From Streptomyces violaceusniger (GTDB taxonomy: Bacteria; Actinomycetota; Actinomycetes; Streptomycetales; Streptomycetaceae), in assembly GCA_005405945.1 (NCBI GenBank), contig BJHW01000001.1, positions 5,518,001-5,582,000 of the forward strand: a stretch of DNA of 64,000 nucleotides, written 5' to 3'. Below the pieces are notes generated by a model. It made no database searches. It had not been told where the DNA came from and saw only the letters and a list, made by a program, of their open reading frames with translations. The stretch's first letter is position 1. Each line of letters starts with the position of its first letter. The position numbers were made by a program, and so were the translations under genes. This document shows positions 36,910-54,858 of this stretch, one piece after another.

Positions 36910-38124
36910 ATGGAAAAGGAATTAAACGACTCACGGAAAACCCGTATCGGATCGCTCACCGGCGTCCGGTTCCCCGCGATATTCCTGGTCTTCCTGGCCC
37001 ACGTCTATCTCGCGGTCCCGTTTTCCTCCCAGGACGCCGCCACGTGGTATTTCCACTACTTCGGCGGCATCGGCAAGGTCGGCGTCTCCTTCTTCTACCT
37101 GCTCAGCGGGTTCATCCTGGCGTGGTCCCCGCGGAAGAACGACTCGCCGGTGCTCTTCTGGCGGCGCAGGCTGACCAAGATCCTCCCGATGCACTGGCTG
37201 ACCTACGCCCTCTCGATGATCATCTTCGCGAGTTCCGCGGTCACCGGCACGGCGGCCGTCCTCAACTTCTTCATGCTGCAGGCGTGGTCCTCCTCGCCCG
37301 AGGTCTTCGGCAGCGTCAACGCCCCGAGCTGGTCGCTGAGCTGCCTGCTCGTGTTCTATCTGCTCTTTCCCTGGCTCAACCGGGCCGTGGCCCGCATCCG
37401 GACCGCGTACCTGTGGTGGTGCGTCGCCGCGATCGTGGCCGTCATCGCGGCCCTGCCCGCCATCGTGCGGGAGGTCGTGTCCCCCGATCCCATGCTGACG
37501 CCGCAGGCGCCCGCCTCCTCGCCGCACGCCTTCTGGATCATCCAACTGTTCCCGATGACCCGGCTGTTGGACTTCACCCTGGGCATCCTGATGGCCCGCA
37601 TCGTCCGCACCGGCAAGTGGATCGGCGTCCGGCCGCTGCCGCTCGCGCTGCTGCTCGTGGCCGCCTATCTGGCCTCTCACCAGGTGCCCCGGGAGTACCG
37701 CCTGGTGGCCGTGATGATCGTTCCGCTGACGCTGTTCATCGCCTCGCTGGCCGCGTCGGACCTGGCGGGCAGGCCCTCCCTGCTCGCCAGCCGGCCCGTG
37801 CAATGGCTGGGAGACCTCTCCTACGCCTTCTTCCTGGTGCACTGGCCGGTCATGATGTTCTTCGTCAAGGTCTTCGGAACGCGCCTCTACACGGTCCCGC
37901 AGGCCATCGGCGTCATGGCTCTCGACTTCACGGTCGCCCTCGGCCTCGCATGGCTGCTCACCGTGGCCGTGGAACGCCCGCTGGTGCGGAGGTTCGCCAA
38001 GCCGCGGCGGCCCGAATACGTCACCGACCAGCGATCGACACCCGCGCCGGCGGGCTCCGCCGGACGGCTGAGCGCCGTTCATCCCAGGGATCGACGACCT
38101 CGCGATACGCGGCTGGGAAAGTAA
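36910..38124 (+). CDS. Membrane acyltransferase, acyltransferase-3 (OafA/NodX) family
   Basis: 404 residues with about ten hydrophobic segments. The conserved N-terminal pattern RIGSLTGVRFPAIFLVFLAH contains the catalytic-type His; GKVGVSFFYLLSGFIL and the F.RRR.TKI.P.HW motif follow. Members transfer acyl groups to sugars, lipids, peptides and antibiotics at the membrane. It may O-acylate a Ser/Thr hydroxyl of the product, or an envelope component; the sequence does not decide. The fifth codon is TTA (36922-36924), making translation depend on bldA tRNA. No strong Shine-Dalgarno precedes the ATG, and I see no copy of the shared promoter element here. Confidence 0.85.
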   Translation: MEKELNDSRKTRIGSLTGVRFPAIFLVFLAHVYLAVPFSSQDAATWYFHYFGGIGKVGVSFFYLLSGFILAWSPRKNDSPVLFWRRRLTKILPMHWLTYALSMIIFASSAVTGTAAVLNFFMLQAWSSSPEVFGSVNAPSWSLSCLLVFYLLFPWLNRAVARIRTAYLWWCVAAIVAVIAALPAIVREVVSPDPMLTPQAPASSPHAFWIIQLFPMTRLLDFTLGILMARIVRTGKWIGVRPLPLALLLVAAYLASHQVPREYRLVAVMIVPLTLFIASLAASDLAGRPSLLASRPVQWLGDLSYAFFLVHWPVMMFFVKVFGTRLYTVPQAIGVMALDFTVALGLAWLLTVAVERPLVRRFAKPRRPEYVTDQRSTPAPAGSAGRLSAVHPRDRRPRDTRLGK

Positions 38125-38184
38125 AGCGGGACGGTGAAAAGCGTGCTCCCCGCCCTCCTCTTTCCTTTCTCGTAAGGAGCCACC

Positions 38185-38730
38185 ATGAGCGATGTCGTCG
38201 ACTGCCCGCCGCCCACGCGAAAGGCCGTGGTGGCGGCTTACACCGCCTGTGTCTCCGCGATCATCGGATTCATTCCGTTACACCTCGTGTGGGCGCTCGG
38301 GTGGCCGCTGTGGACGTATGAAGACCGGTTCAAGGACTGGTACGACGGCGGCGGCGGAAGCTATCTGATGGTCCTCAACGGGCTGGCCGTGCTCGCGGGC
38401 GTCTTCGCGCTGAGCCTGGTCCGGCCGTGGGGCGTGGTCTTCCCGCGCTGGGTTCCCGCGCTGGCGGGCCGCAGGGTACCCCGTCGGCTCATGGTCGCGC
38501 TGGCCGCGATGGTGTCGGTCTTCCTGTTCCTCTACACCCTCTGGGCCGCCTACTACATCGCGTTCATCGGGCCCGACGTCGAGGAGTCGAAGAAGATCTT
38601 CAGCCCATGGATCGTGGCCTTCGGCATTCCACAATTCCTGGTCTGGAGCCTCAGCCTCATGGCGGCCGGCTGGTACTACTACCGCCGCACCGCACAGCCC
38701 CCGGCCCAGCCGAACTCGGCCACGGACTGA
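38185..38730 (+). CDS. Small integral membrane protein, 181 aa, paralogue of the 5531-6112 gene
   Basis: Four hydrophobic segments, ending in a WYYYRRTAQPP-type basic tail. The ATG at 38185 follows AAGGAGC at good spacing. It shares the loop RPWGVVFPRWVPALAGRRVP with the gene at 5531-6112. A TTA codon is present at 38278-38280, so like the preceding gene it should need bldA tRNA. It sits 60 bp after the acyltransferase and probably shares its transcript. Function unknown; an immunity or accessory role is only a guess. Confidence 0.75.
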   Translation: MSDVVDCPPPTRKAVVAAYTACVSAIIGFIPLHLVWALGWPLWTYEDRFKDWYDGGGGSYLMVLNGLAVLAGVFALSLVRPWGVVFPRWVPALAGRRVPRRLMVALAAMVSVFLFLYTLWAAYYIAFIGPDVEESKKIFSPWIVAFGIPQFLVWSLSLMAAGWYYYRRTAQPPAQPNSATD

Positions 38731-38758
38731 GGCGGACCGCCGCCCCGCGCCCCCTACC

Positions 38759-38803
38759 GCCCCTGCCTGGGCGGTGGCATGACGCCACCGCCCCGGCAGG
38801 GGC
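38759..38803. terminator. Large bidirectional terminator between convergent operons
   Basis: Twenty-base arms starting GCCCCTGCC and ending GGCAGGGGC pair with a single G-T wobble around the loop ATGAC. It lies between stops at 38730 (+) and 38858 (-). Confidence 0.85.
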
Positions 38804-38857
38804 GCCGTACCAGGTCAGAAGCTCACCGACTCGGCGGGGACGACGCCCCGCGCCAGG

Positions 38858-48613
<9,756 letters not shown>

Positions 48614-48637
48614 AACTAGTTCCCTCCTGTGTAGGGC

Positions 48638-51600
48638 TCAGCCCTGTGCCCCGCGGACAAGCTGGATGAACTGCCTCGCAACGGAGTTGCGGTAGAAGTC
48701 CTGAGTGGAGACCCGGGGCAGGCCGTGGTCCCGCATCTCCCGCAGGAGCCGGATGACCAGCAGAGAGTTCCCGCCCCGTTCGAAGAAGTTGTCGCCGGGC
48801 CCGATGTCGGTGTTGAGGATCTGGCGCCACAGGCCGAGTATCTGGTGGGCGAGCGGGTCGCCGGATTCCCCGGGGCCGGTGGCCTGGTCGGCCGCCGCGG
48901 TGGCGGTCTGTCCGGTCCGTTCGGGGGCCGTCTCCCGCGGGGCCGGTTCGGGAAGCGCCGCGGTGTCCACCTTGCCGTTGATGGTCAGGGGGATGGACGC
49001 CACCTCGGTGACGGTCGCGGGCATCATGTAGTCCGGCAGCACACCCCGCGCGTGGCTGAGGAGTTCGGCGGTGGACAGGGCGGTCCCGCCGGGCACGACG
49101 TAGGCGTCGATCCGGGCCGTCGCCGTGTCCCCGGGCGTCTCGTACCGCAGGACGACCGCCGAGCCGGTCACCGACGGGTGGCTGAGGAGCACGTTGCGGA
49201 TCTCGTCCAGCTCGATCCGGTGGCCCCGCACCTTGACCTGGTTGTCGAGCCTGCCCAGGTGGTCCAGGCGTCCGTCGGGCCGCAGCCGGCCGCGGTCGCC
49301 GCTGCGGTAGATCCGGCCTCCGCCGTACGGGTCGTCCTGAAAGCGCTCGGCGGTCAGCTCGGGCTGGTTGAGGTAGCCCAGGGCCACGCCCGCCCCGCCG
49401 ACGTAGATCTCCCCGGGGGCTCCGGGGGGCAGGATCCGTCCCTCCGCGTCACGGACGGACACGGACCAGCCGGGCAGCGGACGGCCGACCGAGCGGGTCC
49501 GTATCGCCACGTCCGCGGGGGTCACGGTCTGCTCGGTGACGTGCACGGTGGTCTCGGTGATACCGAACATGTTGGACAGCCGGCAGTCGGCGGGCGAGTG
49601 GCGGGCGAACCACGGCGTCAACATGCCGACGTCCAGCGGCTCGCCGCCGAAGACGACCAGGCGCAGCGCCAGCGGCGAGCGCAGCCGGGCGTCCACCTCG
49701 ATGACCTGTGCGAAGGCGGAGGGCGTCTGGCTGAGGACGGTCACCTTCTGCTCGACCAGCAGCTCGTAGAACAGCTCGGTGTCGCGGGTCACCCAGTAGG
49801 GGACCACCACGAGCCGGCCGCCGGTGAGCAGGCAGCCCCAGATCTCCCAGACGGAGAAGTCGAAGGCACTCGAATGGAAGAAGGTCCACGCGTCGTCGCC
49901 GCTCAGCGCGAAGTCGGTGCGGGTGCCCGCGATCAGCGAGGCGACGTTGCGGTGCCGGATCACGACCCCTTGGGGCGGCCGGTGGACCCTGAAGTGAAGA
50001 TCACATAGGCGGGGGACGAGCCGTCCACCGCGCCGGACGGCGGCTCCTCGGCGCCCCGCTCCCCCGGCTCGCCCAGTTCGGCCAGCTCGCCCGGGTCGAG
50101 CACCCGCACATTCTCGATCTCCGGGAAGGAATCGGCGGATCCGACGACGATGCGCAGGCCGGCCTGTTCCGCCGTGTAGCGCAGCCGCTCCTCGGGATAC
50201 CGGATGTCCATGGGCACATACACGCCGCCGGCCTTCAGCACGCCCAGGAGCGTCACGATGAGGTCGGCCGTGCGGTCCAGCGCCACCCCGACGAGGTCCC
50301 CGGAGGCTGTACCGAGGGCGCGCAGCCCTCTCGCCAGCCGGTCCGCGCGCTGGTCCAGCTGTGCGTAGGTGAGCCGGTTGTCGCCGTCGACCACGGCGAC
50401 GGCGTCCGGCTGCCGCCGTACGGTCTCCTCGAAAAGGCCGTGCACGGTCCGGTTCAGGGTGGCCGGGTCGGAGAGGGCGGGTGTGGCACCGCACTCGACA
50501 AGGGCCAGCGCCTCGGTCCTGGGCATCAGGTCGATCTCGGTGAGCGGCCGGTCGGGATACGCGGTCAACTGGTCGGCGACATGGCCGATATGGGCGGCGA
50601 GATTCCGCGCGATCTCAGGGGCGACCTCACCCTCGTCGTACGTCAGGACCCCGTCCACGGTGCCGTCGGCACCGCGCCGCCAGTGCACCACGACGGGCAG
50701 CGCGGGGGCGAGGAAGGGCCGGTAGTCCACGCCCTGCCGGGCTTCGCTGAACACCACGCCCACCTCGGGCACCGGGCCGGGGGCACCGGCCGTCTCGCCG
50801 CTGTCCGGGTGCCACAGCGCCACGTAGGCGGCGGCGGTGAGCCGCTCGTCGCAGGGGACGGAGCGGACCAGCGCGTCCCCGGGGGCGGCGTCCGCGCCCA
50901 ATTCCGCGACGGCCGTGCTCTCCCCGGCCGAGTAGCGGGCGAGCACGAGGGCTACCGCCGCGTGCAGCGTCGCCTGTGAGGGCTGCGGTTCCTTGAGAGC
51001 CTGTGTCATATCCCCGGTCGGATCAGCGTGCGGCGTCTGGTGCGTGCGATCGCAAGGCGCCGGAGCGCCCTCGTGGCGGAGCCACGTGGGCGTTTCGGCA
51101 ACGCCGCGAGCGTGCGTGCCAGACGCCGCACGCCCGGCCGGGGATATGACACAGGCTCTGAGTTCCACCGGCACCGCGCCGACCTGGCCCGAGCGGGCGG
51201 GAGCGCCGAGTCCCCACTCCGCCTCGGGCCGGGTCCCGGTGGCGGGTAGCTGTCCGACTGTCTCGGTGGCGGCCCACTGCCCCACGGCCTCGGCGATCCT
51301 CGGCCGCGGCCCGGTGCCCTCCAGCAGATACGCCGCCAGCTCCCGCAGCTCGTGCTCACCACAGGCGGACCGCCGGGCGACCAGCACCAGGTCGGCTCGC
51401 GCGTCGGCGTAGCGCAGCAGCACGGTGCGGACCGCGCGCGCCGAGGGGCCAACGGTCGCTCCAGCTCGGCGTGGAGCCGGGCCAGGGCGGCCGGGGCGTC
51501 GGCCTCGGCGGGGACCCGCTCGGTCCAGAGCGGGAGGCCGCTGACCGGCCTGGGGGCAATCGAGCCGCTGACCCGGACCCGCAGACTGTGGCAGGACCTG

Positions 51601-51668
51601 GCCTGGGCTGCCGGCAGTCGGGCGGGGCCGACCGGGACGGCCACGCGGTAGCGGACAGCTGTCGCCAT
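48638..51668 (-). CDS. Stand-alone A-T protein (Thr code) with degenerate C domain, carrying a MITE insertion; two apparent frameshifts
   Basis: About 1010 residues after restoring one base at 51445-51448 and one at 49966-49969. Start: ATG 51668 with GCAGGAG eight bases upstream. The N-terminal ~370 residues resemble a shrunken C domain (LHAAVALVLARYSAGES), but the HHxxxDG position reads like ARRSACG, so it should be inactive. The A domain has YVIFTSGSTGRPKG and pocket code DFWSVGMVHK, a threonine-type code, followed by a T domain with GGNS. It lies immediately upstream of NRPS-3, whose first module lacks an A domain; trans-loading of Thr is the obvious role, as known for A-T proteins of the ramoplanin/enduracidin type. 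A 162-bp element adds 55 residues in frame. Confidence 0.82.
50997..51158. mobile_element. MITE-like element inside the A-T gene, with TGA target duplication
   Basis: Perfect terminal inverted repeats begin GAGCCTGTGTCATATCCCCG; a second inverted pair (GTGCGGCGTCTGG) lies inside. TGA occurs directly at both ends (50994-50996, 51159-51161), fitting the 3-bp TNA duplications of some IS5-family transposases. It is too short to code a transposase. Element plus duplication is 165 bp, a multiple of three. Removing it joins VPVEL directly to KEPQPSQ. Confidence 0.85.
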
Positions 51669-51826
51669 GTGAGGACTCCTGCGGGACGAAGGTGATCGGG
51701 AGGGAGAACGGCGTACCGGGGCGGTGCCGCCCGGCCACGGGGCGAGGGGCCGCCCAGCGGGGCGGGAAGCCACCGGCCGCGTACCGGGGCGGCTACTCGA
51801 TCGCGGGACGACGGGGCGCTGGGCGC

Positions 51827-52651
51827 TCAGCGGGCCGTGAAGCCGCCGTCGACGGTGAGCGTGGTGCCGGTCACCTGCCGGGAATCATCCCCGGCCAGCC
51901 AGACCGCCGCTCCCGCGATGTCATCGGGCTCGATGAGCCGGTTCATCGGCTGGGCCTGGACGAAGATCTGCTCGTGCTCCTCCACCGCCACGTCGAGCGA
52001 CCGGGCGATCTCCGCGAGCATGCGGCCCTCGACGAGCGGGTCGTCGCGCACGGACCCCGGGCACAAGGCGTTCACCCGGACCCGGTGCGGGGCGTAGTCG
52101 AGGGCGGCCGCCTTCGTCAGTCCGATCAAGCCGTGCTTGGCCGCCACGTAGCCGGCGAAGTTGCGGTAGCCGACGAGGCCCGCGGTGGAGGCGATGTTGA
52201 TGACGCTGCCCTCACCGCGGACGACCATGGAGGGAGCGACCGCCCGGGTCATGCGCCATGCCCCCGACAGATCCGTGTCGATCATCAGGTCCCACTCGTC
52301 GTCGGTGATCTCGTGGACCTGCTTGCCCGAAGGGGCGGCGATCCCGGCGCCGTTGACCAGCACCTGCACCGAGCCGAAGCGGTCCAGCGCCTGCGCGATC
52401 GCGTCCTCGCACGCCGATGAGGTGCGGACATCCGCCGTCACCGTGACGACCGCCGAGCCCGCCCGGCGGCACAGGTCGGCGGTGTGGTCGAGCTGGCTGC
52501 CCGAGCCGAGAGCGTAGGGGACCCCTTCGAGGTCCCGGCCGATGTCCAGCAGGACCAGGTCGGCGCCCTCCTGGGCGAAGCGGATGGCACAGCTGCGGCC
52601 CAGGCCCCGGGCCGCCCCGGTGATGACGGCTGTCTTGCCTTTCAGTAGCAT
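51827..52651 (-). CDS. Short-chain dehydrogenase/reductase (SDR), possibly mycofactocin-type
   Basis: 274 residues. The cofactor motif TGAARGLG lies near residue 11. Asp at the end of beta-2 (LLDIGRD) favours NAD. The catalytic set has NIAST (Ser) and YVAAKHG (Tyr, Lys), and the C-terminus is TLTVDGGF. An insert after beta-2 (GVPYALGSGSQLDHT) recalls SDRs associated with mycofactocin, but this is uncertain. It lies between the type II thioesterase and the A-T gene in one leftward operon. It may act on an A-T-bound residue or on the acyl group. The 158-bp gap to the A-T start holds no recognisable feature beyond a ribosome site. Confidence 0.82.
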   Translation of the reverse strand: MLLKGKTAVITGAARGLGRSCAIRFAQEGADLVLLDIGRDLEGVPYALGSGSQLDHTADLCRRAGSAVVTVTADVRTSSACEDAIAQALDRFGSVQVLVNGAGIAAPSGKQVHEITDDEWDLMIDTDLSGAWRMTRAVAPSMVVRGEGSVINIASTAGLVGYRNFAGYVAAKHGLIGLTKAAALDYAPHRVRVNALCPGSVRDDPLVEGRMLAEIARSLDVAVEEHEQIFVQAQPMNRLIEPDDIAGAAVWLAGDDSRQVTGTTLTVDGGFTAR

Positions 52652-52666
52652 CCGGCCGACCGCCGC

Positions 52667-53400
52667 TCAGCCGAGGATCCGGCCGATGGCGGCCAGCAGC
52701 GGGGCCGGGTCGTCGGCCAGGTACATGTGGTGGCCCGGGATCTCCAGCAGCTCGAAGGCCGCGACGGTCGCCGCACGCCACTCCCGGGCCTGATCCCTGG
52801 AGACCAGTGCGTCCTCGGTACCGCGCAGCGAGGTGAGCGGGGTGCGGAGCGGCTGCTCCGAGACGGGCTTGTAGTTCTCGTGCATCTCCACGTCGGCGCG
52901 CAGCGGCGGCAGCAGGATCTCGCGCATATCGGGATCGTCCAGCGCCTCGTGCTTGTACCCCGCGAACGCCTCGACCCGCTCCAGGAACGCCTCGTCCTCC
53001 AGACCGGTGGCGCGCTCGTCGCGGCCGGTCCACGGCCCGGGGGAACCGCTGACGAACAGATGGCACAGCCGGTCGTCGCCGCCGCTCTCCAGGTTACGGG
53101 CGATCTCGTACGCGAGGATGGCGCCGAGGCTGTGCCCGAACAGGGCGATCCGGCCGTACCCCGGCTCAGCTCGGCCACTTGGCCGACGAGTTGCTCACCG
53201 GCCTGGACGGCGTCCCTGAACGGCTCGTCGATGAACAGCTCCTCACGTCCGGGCAGCTGCACCGGCACGATGGCCGGGCATCCGTCCGGCAGGTCCTTGA
53301 GCGCGCGATAGAAACCCGCGCCGCCGCCCGCGAAGGGAAGGCATATCAATGCGCAATCCATCCGGGCCTCCGGATCGTCATCAAAGGGATTGGCCGCCAT
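52667..53400 (-). CDS. Type II (editing) thioesterase (apparent frameshift)
   Basis: 244 residues after restoring one base at the C run 53159-53162. ICLPFAGGGAGFYRAL, the nucleophile elbow FGHSLGA, and a C-terminal GHHMYLADDP His identify a stand-alone thioesterase that clears misprimed T domains. Two starts compete. ATG 53400 gives an N-terminus MAANPFDDDPEAR that looks like the beginning of an MbtH protein. ATG 53361 gives MDCALICLPF and has a strong GGAGG six bases upstream. It is the first gene of the leftward operon, 15 nt before the SDR start. Confidence 0.82.
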
Positions 53401-53503
53401 TATCAGTCTTCCTTTTCCGACGAGTAGTGGGACGAGTAGCGGGATGAGTAGTCGAGACGAGATGCGAAGGGTCCACCGACCGATCAGAGTCCGGCCGAGG
53501 ACC

Positions 53504-53555
53504 ATACTGCGGATCCGTCTAAATCCCCGGCAATCGTCACTGCAGCAAGCTGCCA
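53504..53555 (-). promoter_or_regulatory. Cluster promoter module D (leftward operon)
   Basis: On the minus strand TGGCAGCTTGCTGCAG starts at 53555. TTGCCG (53533-53528) follows at the standard offset, then an 18-nt spacer and CAGTAT (53509-53504). It would drive thioesterase, SDR, A-T and NRPS-3. Confidence 0.7.
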
Positions 53556-53584
53556 GCAGCGCCTTATCGGCCCGGGAGTTCCCA

Positions 53585-53635
53585 TGGCAACTTGCTGCAG
53601 TAGCGCTTGAGCGGGACCTGACGCCAGGTCAGGGT
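53585..53635 (+). promoter_or_regulatory. Cluster promoter module C (Hpg operon)
   Basis: TGGCAACTTGCTGCAG (53585-53600) is followed by TTGAGC (53607-53612), 17 nt, then CAGGGT (53630-53635). The leader to hmaS would be ~170 nt and contains the third element. Confidence 0.65.
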
Positions 53636-53715
53636 GTTGATCCATCGATGCCCCCAGGTAGACAAGTCCACTTCGGAATACCTTCCGGCTGAATACCTGC
53701 GGGCCCTCGCGGAGA

Positions 53716-53731
53716 TGTCAGCAAGCTGCCA
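53716..53731. promoter_or_regulatory. Third copy of the cluster element, no matching -35
   Basis: TGTCAGCAAGCTGCCA; on the minus strand it reads TGGCAGCTTGCTGACA. The palindromic core is retained, but no TTG stands at the expected distance on either strand. It may be an auxiliary site 84 bp before hmaS. Confidence 0.5.
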
Positions 53732-53814
53732 GCCGGTATCGGCTCCGTGCACTAAGCGGACAACCGGGCGGCGGAATCGAAACCTGACACCAGGACTGTC
53801 GGACAGGGAGCATC

Positions 53815-54858
53815 ATGACCGCGCACGACGTCGAATACATTGAACTTTACGCAGACGACGAGAAGACCACGGTCGACTACTTCGTCTCGTCATTCGGATT
53901 CACCGAGGTGGCCAGATCGGCCAATGAGAGCAGTCCGGGCATGGAGTCGGTGCTGCTGCGCCAGAACGGCGTGCAGCTCATCGTGAGCTCGGGCCCGGCC
54001 ACCCACGACTTCCTCGCCGAACACGGCGACGGGGTCGCGGACATCGCGTTCGCCTGCGAGGACGTCGTGGCGGCCCGGGAGAGCGCGATCGCCGCCGGCG
54101 CCAAAGCGCTGACCTCCGAGGGCACCGGCGCCCCCGCGGTTTCGGGATTCGGCTGCGTCCGGCACACGCTGGTGCGGCGGTCCGCGACCGCCGCCCCCGG
54201 GCTCCCCGGCCACCGGCGGTGGACGCCGACCGCGGCCCCGGCCGCCGCGGGCACCGAGGCGGCTCCCGCGCTCCGCGAGCTCGACCACATCGCGGTCTGC
54301 CTGGAGGCCGGCACGCTCCACGACACCGTCCGCTTCTACCTCGACGGATTCGGCTTCACGCAGTACTACAGCGAGTACGTCGCCGTCGGCGACCAGGCGA
54401 TGGACTCCATCGTGGTCCGCAGCCCCTCGGGCGGCATCACGTTCACCATCATCGAGCCGGACACCACCAAGCAGCCCGGCCAGATCGACGAATTCCTCAC
54501 CAGGAACGGCGGCGGGGGCGTCCAGCACCTGGCCTTCCTCGTCGACGAGATCGTCCCCTCGGTACTCGACTTCGAAAGCCGGGGTGTGGAGTTCCTCCAA
54601 ACCCCGGGCACCTATTACGACATGCTCGCCGAGCGCATTCCGGCCCTCGGGGCGCAGATCGCCGACCTGGCCAAGGCCAACGTCCTGGCCGACCTGGACG
54701 AGTGGGGACACCTGCTGCAGCTGTTCACCCGGTCGCCGTTCGAGCGGCGCACGCTGTTCTTCGAGCTCATCCAGCGCCAGGGCGCCCAGGGCTTCGGCAG
54801 CGCCAACATCCGGGCCCTGTACGAGGCCGTCGAGCGCGCCCGGGCGGCCTCCTCGTGA
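53815..54858 (+). CDS. hmaS: 4-hydroxymandelate synthase
   Basis: 347 residues, two VOC-type halves, a relative of 4-hydroxyphenylpyruvate dioxygenase. It converts 4-hydroxyphenylpyruvate to 4-hydroxymandelate, the committed step to p-hydroxyphenylglycine. Iron ligands are visible: His158 (LDHIAVC), His238 (VQHLAFL) and Glu317 (FFELIQRQG), with the C-terminal closing helix QGFGSANIRALYEAVE. The ATG follows GGGAGC at good spacing. The order hmaS-hmo-hpgT-pdh and overlapping stops confirm a dedicated Hpg operon, so HmaS is preferred over the dioxygenase. Confidence 0.93.
   Translation: MTAHDVEYIELYADDEKTTVDYFVSSFGFTEVARSANESSPGMESVLLRQNGVQLIVSSGPATHDFLAEHGDGVADIAFACEDVVAARESAIAAGAKALTSEGTGAPAVSGFGCVRHTLVRRSATAAPGLPGHRRWTPTAAPAAAGTEAAPALRELDHIAVCLEAGTLHDTVRFYLDGFGFTQYYSEYVAVGDQAMDSIVVRSPSGGITFTIIEPDTTKQPGQIDEFLTRNGGGGVQHLAFLVDEIVPSVLDFESRGVEFLQTPGTYYDMLAERIPALGAQIADLAKANVLADLDEWGHLLQLFTRSPFERRTLFFELIQRQGAQGFGSANIRALYEAVERARAASS

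Larger units (their letters stand above)
53401..53814. promoter_or_regulatory. Divergent control region of the NRPS-3 and Hpg operons
   Basis: No convincing gene lies here. Three copies of the cluster element are present (53540-53555 minus, 53585-53600 plus, 53716-53731). A small degenerate repeat of GACGAGTAG lies at 53421-53460, just upstream of the thioesterase. Confidence 0.7.

Noticed and set aside
53401..53505. 34-residue N-terminal extension of the thioesterase (SSRLLIPLLVPLL)
   Set aside because: It overlaps promoter D and a small repeat, and internal starts have ribosome sites.
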